Of a DNA stretch of 64,000 bases, positions 1-8,285 are shown piece by piece. The position numbers and the translations under genes were made by a program. Source of the DNA: Pelagibacterium nitratireducens (GTDB lineage: Bacteria; Pseudomonadota; Alphaproteobacteria; Rhizobiales; Devosiaceae); assembly GCF_037044555.1 (NCBI RefSeq), contig NZ_CP146275.1, positions 248,001-312,000 on the forward strand. Reading direction: 5' to 3'. Within the stretch, counting starts at the first letter, position 1. Every line of letters begins with the position of its first letter. The notes beneath the pieces were generated by a model. The model made no database searches and was not told where the DNA came from. It saw only the letters and a list, made by a program, of their open reading frames with translations.

Positions 1-197
1 CGAACCCGCTTCGCGAGAGGACGCGTCTGGTGAAACTTGGTGGATTCGTATGAGGCTCTGGGCAGTTGGTGGCTGGGGTCCGAATGAAGTTTCTTTCAAC
101 AGGAGGAACTCGCCATTACGACCTTTCAGACTGATGCCCCGATCATACCGCTGCGCCAACCGCCAGAGCACCTACGAATAGCATCCCATTCGGAATC

Positions 198-1250
198 TTA
201 GCGCAGGATTTCACCGTTTTTACCGAAGCGTCTGTTGTCGATATCTGGACTGCGCAGAAAATCGAGAATCGCCTTTCCTCCACGTTGGCAGTAGAGTTCT
301 TCTACGGTGAGGTGAGCACATTCGCGCGGTATTGCGCTAATTCGGCGCAGCATGATCGGGCCAGCCCAGTGTGGTCCCTTGTTCGAGATTGCCATGACGC
401 TGCCTTTTATGGAATTCGTAGCGCGTTTCTCAGAGGGGGCGGGATCGGTCGAGTACAGCGAGTAAAGTTTCATGCACCCCTGATCCGTAGACTTTGAAAG
501 ACACATGATGCTCAATGCAAAAGGCATGATTGGTCCTTCGTCCGTTTCGCTGAAATGATGTTCCGCAACATTGAAACTCTGTTGCTCACGCAACCAGTAT
601 GCAATGCCCTTCTGCTCAATGGTAACATGAGAGCGTATTATATGCGTCATCTGTTCGCCATCACCGCCGACCTTCCAAGAGGGGCGGTAACTCTCATACA
701 TACCCACGAGCCCTGCCAGTGATTGGTATTTAAGTTCGGCACTAGGCTGCGCCCATCTAAGCAGTACATCAGCGAAGCGATCGGCCTCCGTTTCAACCGC
801 ACCCAGCAGTCCTTGCGGGGCGATGTAGCGAAAGTCCTGCGGTCCGACCGAGAAGAACGCATAAATCGCCCGGGCCGTGATTTCGGTTCTCGGAACTCTG
901 CCCAAGGTACGCAAATTGTTGTATGTGCTTCTTCTCAACCCGATTTTCTCAAATTGATTTGCTTCGTCTTCCCACCAAGCGGCGATCCGGTTTGCCATGT
1001 ACTCATCGCTAAGGTGCTGATGCTTGTAACAAAGCCGCACGGCTTCAACCAACACGCCATCCGTTTCCACGGTTCTGCGATAGCCATAGAACTGATCCAT
1101 ATCCACCCAAAGCACCTCGACGTTACCAAGAAACTGCCAAATTTCTGGTAGCATAGCTACTTGCAATGTCTGTTCAATAAAAGAATGATTTTCCGGCCGC
1201 AACTCAGAATTGAATTGGATGCGCTTTCGTATGGCCGAATTCTTCTCCAT
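198..1250 (-). CDS. Hypothetical protein, about 350 aa
   Basis: I do not recognise this protein. The frame stays open upstream to 1376, but I prefer the ATG at 1250, which has a GGAAG ribosome site and gives a product starting MEKNSAIRKR; the upstream residues look non-coding. It is soluble, with no signal peptide or membrane segment, and rich in Trp, Tyr and Arg. A region reading AARAIYAFFSVGPQDFRYIAPQ-like hints at a mostly helical fold, but I cannot assign a domain. It is transcribed away from the exported-protein genes that follow, so it is probably its own unit. The sequence is less GC-rich than the repair genes further right, which fits an accessory region. Existence of the gene is likely because a long frame on this strand is undisturbed; its function is unknown. 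Confidence 0.55.
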   Translation of the reverse strand: MEKNSAIRKRIQFNSELRPENHSFIEQTLQVAMLPEIWQFLGNVEVLWVDMDQFYGYRRTVETDGVLVEAVRLCYKHQHLSDEYMANRIAAWWEDEANQFEKIGLRRSTYNNLRTLGRVPRTEITARAIYAFFSVGPQDFRYIAPQGLLGAVETEADRFADVLLRWAQPSAELKYQSLAGLVGMYESYRPSWKVGGDGEQMTHIIRSHVTIEQKGIAYWLREQQSFNVAEHHFSETDEGPIMPFALSIMCLSKSTDQGCMKLYSLYSTDPAPSEKRATNSIKGSVMAISNKGPHWAGPIMLRRISAIPRECAHLTVEELYCQRGGKAILDFLRSPDIDNRRFGKNGEILR

Positions 1251-1532
1251 AGATATTCTTCCGAATTCCTGCCGATTTGCCGAGTTTAACAATCCGGAAT
1301 TCCGCATGAGATCAAGCCGAAAGAACATACGGCAGTCGAATCCGGTTGTCGGGTTGGAAGCGCCATTGCTATCCATCCGAATAGTAACGGGAATCGATCG
1401 ACGCTCGATGAATATTTCGGTGTTTGCAGCCTGACATCCCCAGAAAAGACACTAACCATCCCGCGCAGCGGCATGACATTGATAGATTCGGCGGAGCGAA
1501 TGCCTGCCAACTCCATATTTAGGAATTGCATC

Positions 1533-1997
1533 ATGGCACTGACCACAATGGAGGGAACAGCCTCCAAAATCCGCACCGATCTATCCGTCCATGGCACAAT
1601 GAATCGGGGCAAAGGCTCCGTATCGAGCACGACCACGATGAATTTCCTGATCGACGGGCGGGCCGTCTTCGCCAAATTCGGCGAGAAGATGAACATCAAC
1701 GAGGGCGATCAGGTTTGCGTTGCCGGTGTTCCCAAATCGAATGGCTTCAAAGCGCTGGCCTATAACAATCTGACGAACGGCGCATATGGCGATGGCGGCC
1801 TAGCCAATCGCATTCTCGGCATCTTCCTGTTTGTCTTTACCTTCCTGATCTCGTTGGTCGTCCCCTACGCCCCCATCGTCATTGTCGCGCCGATTGTCTT
1901 GTTTCCGATTTCTATCGGATTGCTGATCGTAGGCTTCAGATCAAAAGCCGCCCTTGGACTGTGCCGACAATCCGCACCCGCCAGTCAGACGGCCTGA
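1533..1997 (+). CDS. Small membrane protein, unknown function
   Basis: The product is about 154 aa if started at the ATG at 1533 (MALTTMEG), preceded by an AGGA box; an upstream in-frame ATG at 1473 is possible but lacks a good ribosome site. The N-terminal 90 residues look like a small beta-rich soluble domain with Ser/Thr/Gly-rich turns and the phrase GDQVCVAGVPKSNGFKALAY, which resembles an OB-like or beta-barrel fold. Two hydrophobic helices follow, around residues 95-115 and 118-138. The topology (soluble domain, then a helical hairpin) suggests an inner-membrane protein with the domain in the cytoplasm. It precedes a row of small envelope genes on the same strand. I do not recognise the family; the function is open. 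Confidence 0.6.
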   Translation: MALTTMEGTASKIRTDLSVHGTMNRGKGSVSSTTTMNFLIDGRAVFAKFGEKMNINEGDQVCVAGVPKSNGFKALAYNNLTNGAYGDGGLANRILGIFLFVFTFLISLVVPYAPIVIVAPIVLFPISIGLLIVGFRSKAALGLCRQSAPASQTA

Positions 1998-2039
1998 CGC
2001 ATCCCGCAATCTCGCACCTTACTCTACATAGGAGGCTCA

Positions 2040-2339
2040 ATGTTTATCTCTCCTGCCATGGCTCAATCAGCCGGCGGTACTTCCGGAATTGACATGCTGT
2101 TAGGCTTTGGTGCGTTCGGCATCGTGCTGATCCTCATCAGCCTGATCATTTACTTCATTCCGACATTCATCGCGTTCCGCCGCAAACATCCGAACAAGTG
2201 GATCATCTTTCTTATCAACTTTCTCCTCGGCGCCACTTTCATCGGCTGGATTGTCGCGCTGATCTGGTCGCTACTCGCCATCCACATCACGAGTGAGGGG
2301 AAGATCATCAACGAAACCAAGTCGGCCAAGGCAGAATGA
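2040..2339 (+). CDS. Superinfection immunity-like small membrane protein
   Basis: This 99-aa protein has two or three membrane helices (about residues 18-43 and 55-80) separated by the short basic loop RRKHPNKW. That layout and loop match the superinfection immunity (Imm-like) family first described in T-even phages, where the protein sits in the inner membrane and can block incoming DNA. Many bacterial homologues are simply small membrane proteins with no shown immunity role, so the name should be read as a family label. The start is well supported by AGGAGG just upstream. Its stop overlaps the start of the next gene (ATGA), so the two are probably translated together. Confidence 0.72.
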   Translation: MFISPAMAQSAGGTSGIDMLLGFGAFGIVLILISLIIYFIPTFIAFRRKHPNKWIIFLINFLLGATFIGWIVALIWSLLAIHITSEGKIINETKSAKAE

Positions 2340-2662
2340 CGTTGACGACTATGAATGAGACAGTCCCTCAAATTCGCCTGCGTCCTCTTTGGAGGCTGTC
2401 TCTCATCATTGGTCTGGTGATGACACTGCTGGCCTGCTCTGGCGGTGACACCGCCGACATCAAGGCGGCAGCCGAACGGTACATTACCGCCAATTCCAAT
2501 ATGCTCGCCACTTACAATCGAAGCGTGGAAGTTTTGGAATGCAAGCAGACTGGTGATGACACTGGTGTTTGCAATGTCGAATTCCGCCCCCATGCAGGCG
2601 GGGAGTACCGCGAAGAGTGGATGGTGAAACAGACAGCATTCAACGGCTGGCGCGTGAGGTAG
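2336..2662 (+). CDS. Small exported lipoprotein, unknown function
   Basis: The product is 108 aa. After a charged N-terminus there is a hydrophobic stretch (LSLIIGLVMTLLAC) ending in a lipobox-like LLAC, so it is probably a lipoprotein with Cys near residue 34. The mature part (about 75 aa) is a small hydrophilic domain with two further Cys (LECKQT and GVCNVEF) about 11 residues apart, which could form a disulphide. It starts inside the stop of the preceding small membrane protein (ATGA). I do not recognise the family. The fold resembles small secreted NTF2-like domains (AAERYITANSNMLATYNRSVEVLEC), but this is a guess. Confidence 0.6.
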   Translation: MTLTTMNETVPQIRLRPLWRLSLIIGLVMTLLACSGGDTADIKAAAERYITANSNMLATYNRSVEVLECKQTGDDTGVCNVEFRPHAGGEYREEWMVKQTAFNGWRVR

Positions 2663-2726
2663 TCCTTCGAGCGATCCAAATGACCAAGATCCATCAATCC
2701 GGTGTACCCACGGGAGAGGCGACCCT

Positions 2727-3113
2727 ATGCTTCTGAAGAAATTTATCGGCGGTCCGGCGCTTGCGGCCATTGCCATCACAGCTCTTGCCGCTTGCTCGAG
2801 CACGGGCGGCAATGCCAGTTTGAACGTTCAGGCTATCAGCAATTACACAACAACATCCGCCAGTTCGAGTCTGGACGCGAACCGAAGCCGTTTGGGAGCA
2901 TGCATTGCTCAGCAAGCGGCCAAGCAAGGTTTGGAGGGTAAGAGTCTTGATTCTCGCACCATTGCTGAGAGCTGCGAACTGTATGAAGTGGCCTACAGAA
3001 CGTCGGTCATGGCGCATGTTCGCCCTGAATGGCGCCGTCCCGAAGTGCTGAACAACACCGCTAACACTGCTACTCGCAATCTCTACAGGACAATTTTGGA
3101 GCTGTTTCAATGA
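2727..3113 (+). CDS. Small lipoprotein, unknown function
   Basis: This 128-aa protein has a clear lipoprotein signal: a basic start (MLLKK), a hydrophobic core and the lipobox LAAC at residues 20-23. The mature chain is Ser/Thr/Asn-rich at its start (a linker), followed by a short helical domain with two Cys residues (RLGACIAQQ and IAESCELY). A good AGGCGA-type ribosome site lies before the ATG. It ends in an ATGA overlap with the next gene, so both belong to the same transcript. It may sit at the inner face of the outer membrane. No family is recognised. Confidence 0.62.
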   Translation: MLLKKFIGGPALAAIAITALAACSSTGGNASLNVQAISNYTTTSASSSLDANRSRLGACIAQQAAKQGLEGKSLDSRTIAESCELYEVAYRTSVMAHVRPEWRRPEVLNNTANTATRNLYRTILELFQ

Positions 3114-3388
3114 TCCGTACCTTTGGAAGAGCCGGCCTAGCGACCGCGATGACATTGTACCTGTCTGCGCCGGTGCTGGCGGATGATACTGATTTGGTGA
3201 ATCGGGAGCAGTTGGCCGCAAATACGCTGGCAGAACAGTACATCGACGATGACTTCTACTATGAAGGGGAACCCGATCATTCATGGCTCCGGGCCGTATT
3301 TATGTACACGAGCAAGGTCATCGGCAGAGAAAACCCAGATAGCTTCGAAATTGACGCCCCCATCGGGTCGATTGGTATCCGGGGCTGA
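3110..3388 (+). CDS. Small exported protein, possibly frameshifted at its end
   Basis: The product is 92 aa with a Sec signal peptide (cleavage expected after VLADD near residue 24). The mature region is acidic (YIDDDFYYEGEPDH) and I do not recognise it. It starts inside the stop of the preceding lipoprotein gene. The last residues (after IDAP, at a run of five C near 3357) may be out of frame. With one extra base the reading would continue to 3445 and end in a hydrophobic segment, LTVATAVMASVVIAV, which would make a plausible membrane anchor. Whether this is a real frameshift, a sequencing error or coincidence cannot be decided here. Confidence 0.5.
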   Translation: MIRTFGRAGLATAMTLYLSAPVLADDTDLVNREQLAANTLAEQYIDDDFYYEGEPDHSWLRAVFMYTSKVIGRENPDSFEIDAPIGSIGIRG

Positions 3389-3463
3389 CGGTGGCGACGG
3401 CAGTCATGGCATCGGTCGTGATTGCCGTTCCGCCCGCACAATAGATCAAGAGATAGACGGATA

Positions 3464-4609
3464 ATGCGATCCGCAGTCAAAGCGCTATTTTTTGTCGGTG
3501 CAGGAATGCTCCTGCCCACCGGCATGGCATCACCTGCGCTGGCAAGCTGGCAGGCCAGCAACGATGGCCAAGGCCTTATCAGCGCCCAGGCCTGTGTCGA
3601 CTCATCGGTCCAGTGTGCGCGCTTACAATGCCTCGCTATGCCGGGCGGCGGGGTCTATTGGTATATCGATGCGCCAGAGCCGGGCTATTCGGCAGAATCT
3701 GCTGCCGTGACATGGACGATTGACGCGCATAGCTTTACGCCCTTGGAGATGGCCAAAGCCGGCCCCGCTGAAGGCGGCATGCAAAGCTATGAGGCGGCGT
3801 TTGACCAGGCGGAACATCAAACGCTTGTCGAGGCCCTCAAATCCGGAAATCAACTTACCGTCAGCAGCGATCAATTCGCATCCATAACGATATCATTGCG
3901 GGGATCTGGAAATGCGTTGACTCAAACATTGGTCGATTGCCCGTTGACGGGCGCAGAAGATTGGGAGAGCGAAAGCATACCGATGGCTACGGCCCATTCT
4001 TCCCCGATGCAGGCCGTTGAAGCGATGATGAAAGCTCAAGCCTGTAAGGCTACGGAAAGCGAGATATTCAACGTGATCCTCGACTCGGGTTTTGGCACAT
4101 GGGAAGCGAACAACTCTGTCGTGGCTTGGGCCGAAGCTGACCTCATAATACTTATTGATAAAACTGACGGCGTACACAGATACAGGTTGCCCGAGTGCAA
4201 GGCCAAAGTACAAACACCGCAACAGTCGAACTTAGTTGATACCTCATACCCTGACGCGATTATTTCCGCCCTCGATGAGTTTGCACAAGCTTGTGGCGTG
4301 CTCAATAGAGATGATGTTTTCGTCCCCGAAGCCTTGGCTAGCAAGGACATCAACGGTGACGGCAGTCCCGACTACATATTGGACTTTAAAAAGCTCTTTT
4401 GTGGGGGAGGACAGAACATGTTCTGCGGCGCACAGATGTGTGAGTTAGCTGTCTATGCCTCCCATGGTTCTGGCTACGTGTCTGAACGCTATCTCGGCTT
4501 TGGGGCATACTTCAGTGATGACGCAATTCTTGCTCCTTGCGCAGGAACTTCGACACCCGCCACCATTCGCTATGTCGAGGGTTCCCTGATCCGGGATCTT
4601 TGCCAGTGA
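3464..4609 (+). CDS. Exported protein, possibly DUF1176-like
   Basis: The product is about 381 aa from the ATG at 3464, which opens a clean signal peptide (MRSAVKALFFVGAGMLLPTG, cleavage near ALAS). The mature protein is rich in Cys, several in pairs (QACVDSSVQCARLQC near the start, FCGGGQNMFCGAQMC near the end), so disulphides are likely and it probably works in the periplasm. A calcium-loop-like segment, DINGDGSPDYIL, lies about two thirds along and is typical of VCBS/EF-hand-like repeats in secreted proteins. The N-terminal half looks like an invasion-associated locus B or DUF1176 type beta domain, which is a weak similarity. It follows the small lipoprotein genes on the same strand and probably shares their transcript. 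Confidence 0.6.
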   Translation: MRSAVKALFFVGAGMLLPTGMASPALASWQASNDGQGLISAQACVDSSVQCARLQCLAMPGGGVYWYIDAPEPGYSAESAAVTWTIDAHSFTPLEMAKAGPAEGGMQSYEAAFDQAEHQTLVEALKSGNQLTVSSDQFASITISLRGSGNALTQTLVDCPLTGAEDWESESIPMATAHSSPMQAVEAMMKAQACKATESEIFNVILDSGFGTWEANNSVVAWAEADLIILIDKTDGVHRYRLPECKAKVQTPQQSNLVDTSYPDAIISALDEFAQACGVLNRDDVFVPEALASKDINGDGSPDYILDFKKLFCGGGQNMFCGAQMCELAVYASHGSGYVSERYLGFGAYFSDDAILAPCAGTSTPATIRYVEGSLIRDLCQ

Positions 4610-4692
4610 TCGGAAAGCCCAGGACCGCGAACACACCGGACGGGCTCAAATACCCATGCGAGGGCATTGTCGCCAATTTCTCAAGGTAAAAG

Positions 4693-5277
4693 ATGAATAC
4701 GTTTATAAGAATAACGGCTTCGGGTATTTTTGCACTCACACTTTCATCCTGCACTGAATCGTCCGAACTAGATGCCGCCGTCAATAAAATAAAGAATATT
4801 GCCGATTTCCAATATGAACACATCGGGGCTAAGTGGTCTCAATCGTTCAATGTGGAGAATGGTTGCGAGGTCTCACTCATTTTAGAGGTTGTAGAAATCA
4901 ATGATCTAGAAATATTTAATAGTGCAATGGTAAACCGCTATGATGAGAAGACGACGTTAAACTTTGATGCGAAGCAGGAAAACATTGGTAGCATCATTAT
5001 TGAAACTGTATCGAACTATCCGGGTCTTGAAGACGTAAAAATGGTTGTCATAGAAGGAGTGACCAGTGAATCCTTGGCAGCGACGGGGACAATTGAAATG
5101 GTGGAAATTGAGCCCGGTTTTTGCCAAAAGTGGTATGATGTGGATTCTGTTCGGTGCATTGAAGAGCGCAATGGTGGCAAGACCGTCCCCATTCATGTAA
5201 GGCCGAGCGAAGCCATTCGCTCGGATGCAGATATTATCGAAGCGTTTCAATCATTGATCAGCGCGTGCCAAGAATAA
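4693..5277 (+). CDS. Putative lipoprotein, low GC
   Basis: This 194-aa product has a lipoprotein signal (MNTFIRITASGIFALTLSSC; lipobox LSSC with Cys at residue 20). The mature part has a mixed alpha/beta pattern with two well-separated Cys residues near the end (GFCQKWYDV and VRCIEERNGG). The gene is visibly richer in A and T than its neighbours and uses many A/T-ending codons, a sign of recent transfer. An AAGGTAAAAG ribosome site precedes the ATG. The 80 bases before it (4610-4692) contain a short open stretch ending in TAA that may be the tail of a lost gene. No family is recognised. Confidence 0.6.
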   Translation: MNTFIRITASGIFALTLSSCTESSELDAAVNKIKNIADFQYEHIGAKWSQSFNVENGCEVSLILEVVEINDLEIFNSAMVNRYDEKTTLNFDAKQENIGSIIIETVSNYPGLEDVKMVVIEGVTSESLAATGTIEMVEIEPGFCQKWYDVDSVRCIEERNGGKTVPIHVRPSEAIRSDADIIEAFQSLISACQE

Positions 5278-5516
5278 GGCGGTGAATCTCGAGTCCACCG
5301 ACTGCGGTTTCGTCGAGCATGCGGCTACAATGACTAGCGTCCACTCAGCGTGTCGGTGGCGGGCCCGTACGCCCTTTGGCCAGAACACCTAGTGGGCGGG
5401 TTCTCAGAATTGTTGATGGGAATTTTTCCTCGCCTGTATTTCCTTAATACCGAGTGCAGCGGCACCAAGATTGCATTTAACCTCATTTCTGAGTACCGCT
5501 TAGCAAGGGGCATGAG

Positions 5517-6101
5517 ATGAAGATTGATCTCGAACTGCTGGAAAGCAGCTATTTCACTGTGTTCAATACGAACCACGGAATTCGCATCGACAAGAGCAAT
5601 GGAAAAATTCATCTGTTTGAGAAGTATGGTGTGGCGTGGGAGAGTGCGGAATTTGATCGGTCGGACATTTCGAATGTTGAGACTACGGTGGGGAACCGAG
5701 TTACCCAGACACTTCGCGGTCGTCAGGGCTTCGGAGAAGCTGTCGGGTCCGCAATCAGAGAGCAGATGGATAAAACCGTATCCGAAGCGGTAACAGGCAT
5801 TCAAATTACCATGAAGGACATTAGTCTTCCTTCCTTCTTTATGAGCATCTCGGATACCGCTGAGCGGCAGAAGACGGCCACAGCGCTGGCCCATTTTCTC
5901 AAGAACGATATGCACGGCTCGTATTCGGCGATTCCTCCTGCTGTTTACGAGTCGATCCAACGTTCTAACGAAAATTGGACCCGGTCGGATGTGGCTCCCC
6001 AAGAGGTCAACGTCGAGGGAAGCGGCACGCCATGGGTAGCAATCGGCGTTCTGGCGACGTTGGTAATCGGCACCTTGCTTTTGATTATCGTACAGCCCTA
6101 G
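5517..6101 (+). CDS. Hypothetical protein with C-terminal membrane anchor
   Basis: This 194-aa protein begins with a beta-rich domain (LLESSYFTVFNTNHGIRIDK... KIHLFEKYGVAWESAEF), like a small PH-type or DUF4755-like domain. A central segment contains TLRGRQGFGEAVGSAIREQMDKTVSEAVTGIQI, and a single hydrophobic helix lies at the very end (WVAIGVLATLVIGTLLLIIV). That makes it a probable tail-anchored inner-membrane protein with a cytoplasmic domain. It ends four bases into the IS481 remnant, so its last residues may have been set by that junction. The stretch before it (5278-5516) shows no gene. The function is unknown. Confidence 0.58.
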   Translation: MKIDLELLESSYFTVFNTNHGIRIDKSNGKIHLFEKYGVAWESAEFDRSDISNVETTVGNRVTQTLRGRQGFGEAVGSAIREQMDKTVSEAVTGIQITMKDISLPSFFMSISDTAERQKTATALAHFLKNDMHGSYSAIPPAVYESIQRSNENWTRSDVAPQEVNVEGSGTPWVAIGVLATLVIGTLLLIIVQP

Positions 6102-6362
6102 ATGTGGTGCCTCAACATGTTGTCCTCGGTCAGGCCGAGCCGACTGATGGGTGGCTTGGAATTTAGGCCGCCATGAGGTCTGTGCCAATTGTACATATGG
6201 TTCCAGATTGGCAGATGGGCAGCGCGCTGATCGGATGTTTTGTAGGCGCGGGCATAAGCCCATTCCCTGATTGCGGTCTGGATGAATCGTTCGGCCTTGC
6301 CATTGGTTTTGGGCGTATAGGGCTTGGTGCGGATGTGCGTGATGACCAAATGGCGGCCATGA
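6098..6362 (-). pseudogene. IS481-family transposase, C-terminal remnant
   Basis: Reading leftwards, this fragment encodes THIRTKPYTPKTNGKAERF followed by a stretch rich in Trp, His and Asn (NWHRPHGGLNSKPPISRL). That is the hallmark end of an IS481-type DDE transposase: the catalytic Glu lies in NGKAERF. Only about 85 of more than 300 codons remain, so it is dead. Upstream, instead of the expected TDNG region, there is unrelated sequence leading into an IS3-type fragment on the other strand. The pair marks a scar between the exported-protein block and the DNA repair genes. Confidence 0.75.
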
Positions 6363-6373
6363 GCACCAATTAG

Positions 6374-6493
6374 GTGTGGGCCATGGACTTTATGCATAAC
6401 CAGTTGGGTAACGGCCGCAAGATCCGCGTTCTGACCATCGTGGACACCTTCTCGCGCTACGCACCAGCTGTAGATCCCCCGGTTCAGCTATAG
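6374..6493 (+). pseudogene. IS3-family OrfB integrase-core remnant
   Basis: Forty codons encode VWAMDFMHNQLGNG and then RKIRVLTIVDTFSRYAP before running into a stop. This matches the first catalytic Asp region of IS3-family OrfB proteins (W-x-MDF, then R-x-LTIVDDFSR). The segment has neither the rest of the DDE core nor OrfA, so it is a relic. It lies head to head with the IS481 fragment. The following 214 bases (6494-6707) hold no gene I can support. Confidence 0.7.
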
Positions 6494-6707
6494 GGGCGAG
6501 GAGGGGCAAAGTCGCTGCCTTTCCAATTTCTACCCTCTCATGAGCCATAGTTGTTAGGGAGAACTAAGGGCGTTGCGAAACGAACAAAAAAACGTCGGTT
6601 AACGGAAATATTTGAAAATCAAGGCTCTACCGGACATCGCCTCACGTTATCAGGGAAGCATTCGACGATCTTTCTCCGCCATTCCTTTCTTTTGTGCTGC
6701 TTAGGTT

Positions 6708-8285
6708 TTATGTCGCGGGGATCAGGACTTCGACTTCACCGACACTTGCGGCTTCGGTTGCAGGCTTATCCCAGCGGATGCGGTTGATGCGGGGGAAGCG
6801 CAGGGCGACGCCGGATTTGTGGCGTGTGGAGGCCTGCACGCTGTCGAAGGCGACTTCGAAGACGAGGGTCTTTTCCACCTCGCGCACCGGCCCGAAACTC
6901 GCGATGGTGTGGGCGCGCACCCATTTGTCGAGTTCTTTCAGTTCGTCGTCGGTGAAGCCGAAATAGGCCTTGCCGATGGGCACCAGCTCGTTGCCGCGCC
7001 AGGCGCCGAAGGTGAAGTCGGAATAAAAGGACGAGCGCTTGCCGTGGCCGCGCTGGGCGTACATGAGCACGGCATCGACAAGGTTCGGATCGCGCTTCCA
7101 TTTGAACCAGTTGCCCTTGGGGCGGCCGGGGACGTAAGGGGCGGATTTGAGCTTGATCATCACGCCTTCATGGCCGTTTTCAGCGGCACCCTGGCGGCGG
7201 ATGGCGCCCAATTGCTCCCAATCGGAAAAAGCGAGCAGTTGCGAAAGGTCGAGCCGGGTCTGGGTCTGGCCGGCGAAAAAATCCTGGAGGCGGGCGCGGC
7301 GATCGATCCAGGGTAGGGCGCGAATATCTTCATCGCCGTCAAACAGCATGTCATAAACCCGGATGAAGGCGGGATATTCGCGTATCAGCTTTTCGGTGGC
7401 CGATTTGCGGTTGAGGCGTTGCTGGAGGGCATTGAACGGGGCGGGCTCGAAGTCTGTGCCCACCAGCAATTCGCCGTCGAGCACGCCGTGCCCGAAGACG
7501 TTTTCGACGAGGTCGGGGAAGGCCGGCGCTATATCCTCGCCGGTGCGGGAAAACAGCGATGCCGGACCATCGCCGAGGATCAGTTGCACCCTTATGCCGT
7601 CCCATTTCCATTCGGCAACGAAATCGGCGGGATCGAGATTGGAAAAATCCTTCTCCTTGTCGATGGGGTTGGACAGCATCAGGGGGTGAAAGCGGGCGGT
7701 GTGATCGATCTCGGGTTTGGGTTTTCGGCCTTCGAGCCAGGCGAAAAGATCGCCATAGGGCAGTTTGATGCCGTGCCAGATTTCCTCGATGTCCTTTAGA
7801 TCGGTGCCGCTCATTTCGGCCAGAGCGGTCTTGGCGAGGCGCTCGGACACCCCGATGCGCAAGCCTCCGGTCGCCAGTTTGACCAGCGCCCAGCGCTCGT
7901 TGATCTGCGCGCTGGTCAAAAGCTCGGCGATGAGCAGCGCCAGCTCGGATTTCGGCGTTGTGTTTAAAAGCTCGACAAGGTCGGACAGCGCGGGCAGTTC
8001 ACGTGTGCCGCCCTTGTGGGGCCAGATCAGCGCGATGGTTTCTCCCAGATCGCCGACATAGTCATAGCTCAGCGCAAAAAGGTGCGGGTCGACTTCAGTC
8101 AGAACCACCTCCTTGAGGCGGGCGGGTTTGACGTGGGTGAAGCTGAGCGCGCCGGTCAGAACCGCCAGCGCATAGCCTCGGTCGGGATCGGGCGTGTCGC
8201 GGAAATAGGTGGCAAGCGCCTCGATTTTGCGGTTGCGCGATGGGGTGAGCGCGAGGGTTTCGAGCAGGGTGGCAAATTGTTTCAT
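6708..8285 (-). CDS. ATP-dependent DNA ligase, cisplatin-response type
   Basis: This 525-aa enzyme seals nicks using ATP. The nucleotidyl-transfer Lys is K227 in the motif EWKWDGIR. Downstream adenylation motifs are visible (FSRTGED, DGELLVG, EGVMIKLKSAPY, and KWKRDPNLVDAVLMYAQRGHGKR leading into the OB domain). An N-terminal helical DNA-binding domain covers about residues 1-200. Length and order match the bacterial ligase family found beside an MBL-fold exonuclease in Alphaproteobacteria and linked to cross-link damage survival. Its start overlaps the stop of that exonuclease by four bases, so the two are translated together. The Lhr-like helicase and PdeM phosphoesterase that often complete this set are not in the window. 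Confidence 0.93.
   Translation of the reverse strand: MKQFATLLETLALTPSRNRKIEALATYFRDTPDPDRGYALAVLTGALSFTHVKPARLKEVVLTEVDPHLFALSYDYVGDLGETIALIWPHKGGTRELPALSDLVELLNTTPKSELALLIAELLTSAQINERWALVKLATGGLRIGVSERLAKTALAEMSGTDLKDIEEIWHGIKLPYGDLFAWLEGRKPKPEIDHTARFHPLMLSNPIDKEKDFSNLDPADFVAEWKWDGIRVQLILGDGPASLFSRTGEDIAPAFPDLVENVFGHGVLDGELLVGTDFEPAPFNALQQRLNRKSATEKLIREYPAFIRVYDMLFDGDEDIRALPWIDRRARLQDFFAGQTQTRLDLSQLLAFSDWEQLGAIRRQGAAENGHEGVMIKLKSAPYVPGRPKGNWFKWKRDPNLVDAVLMYAQRGHGKRSSFYSDFTFGAWRGNELVPIGKAYFGFTDDELKELDKWVRAHTIASFGPVREVEKTLVFEVAFDSVQASTRHKSGVALRFPRINRIRWDKPATEAASVGEVEVLIPAT

Noticed and set aside
4610..4692. Short coding-like stretch (NTPDGLKYPCEGIVANF) between two exported-protein genes
   Set aside because: About 25 codons without a start; may be a gene tail but cannot be assigned.
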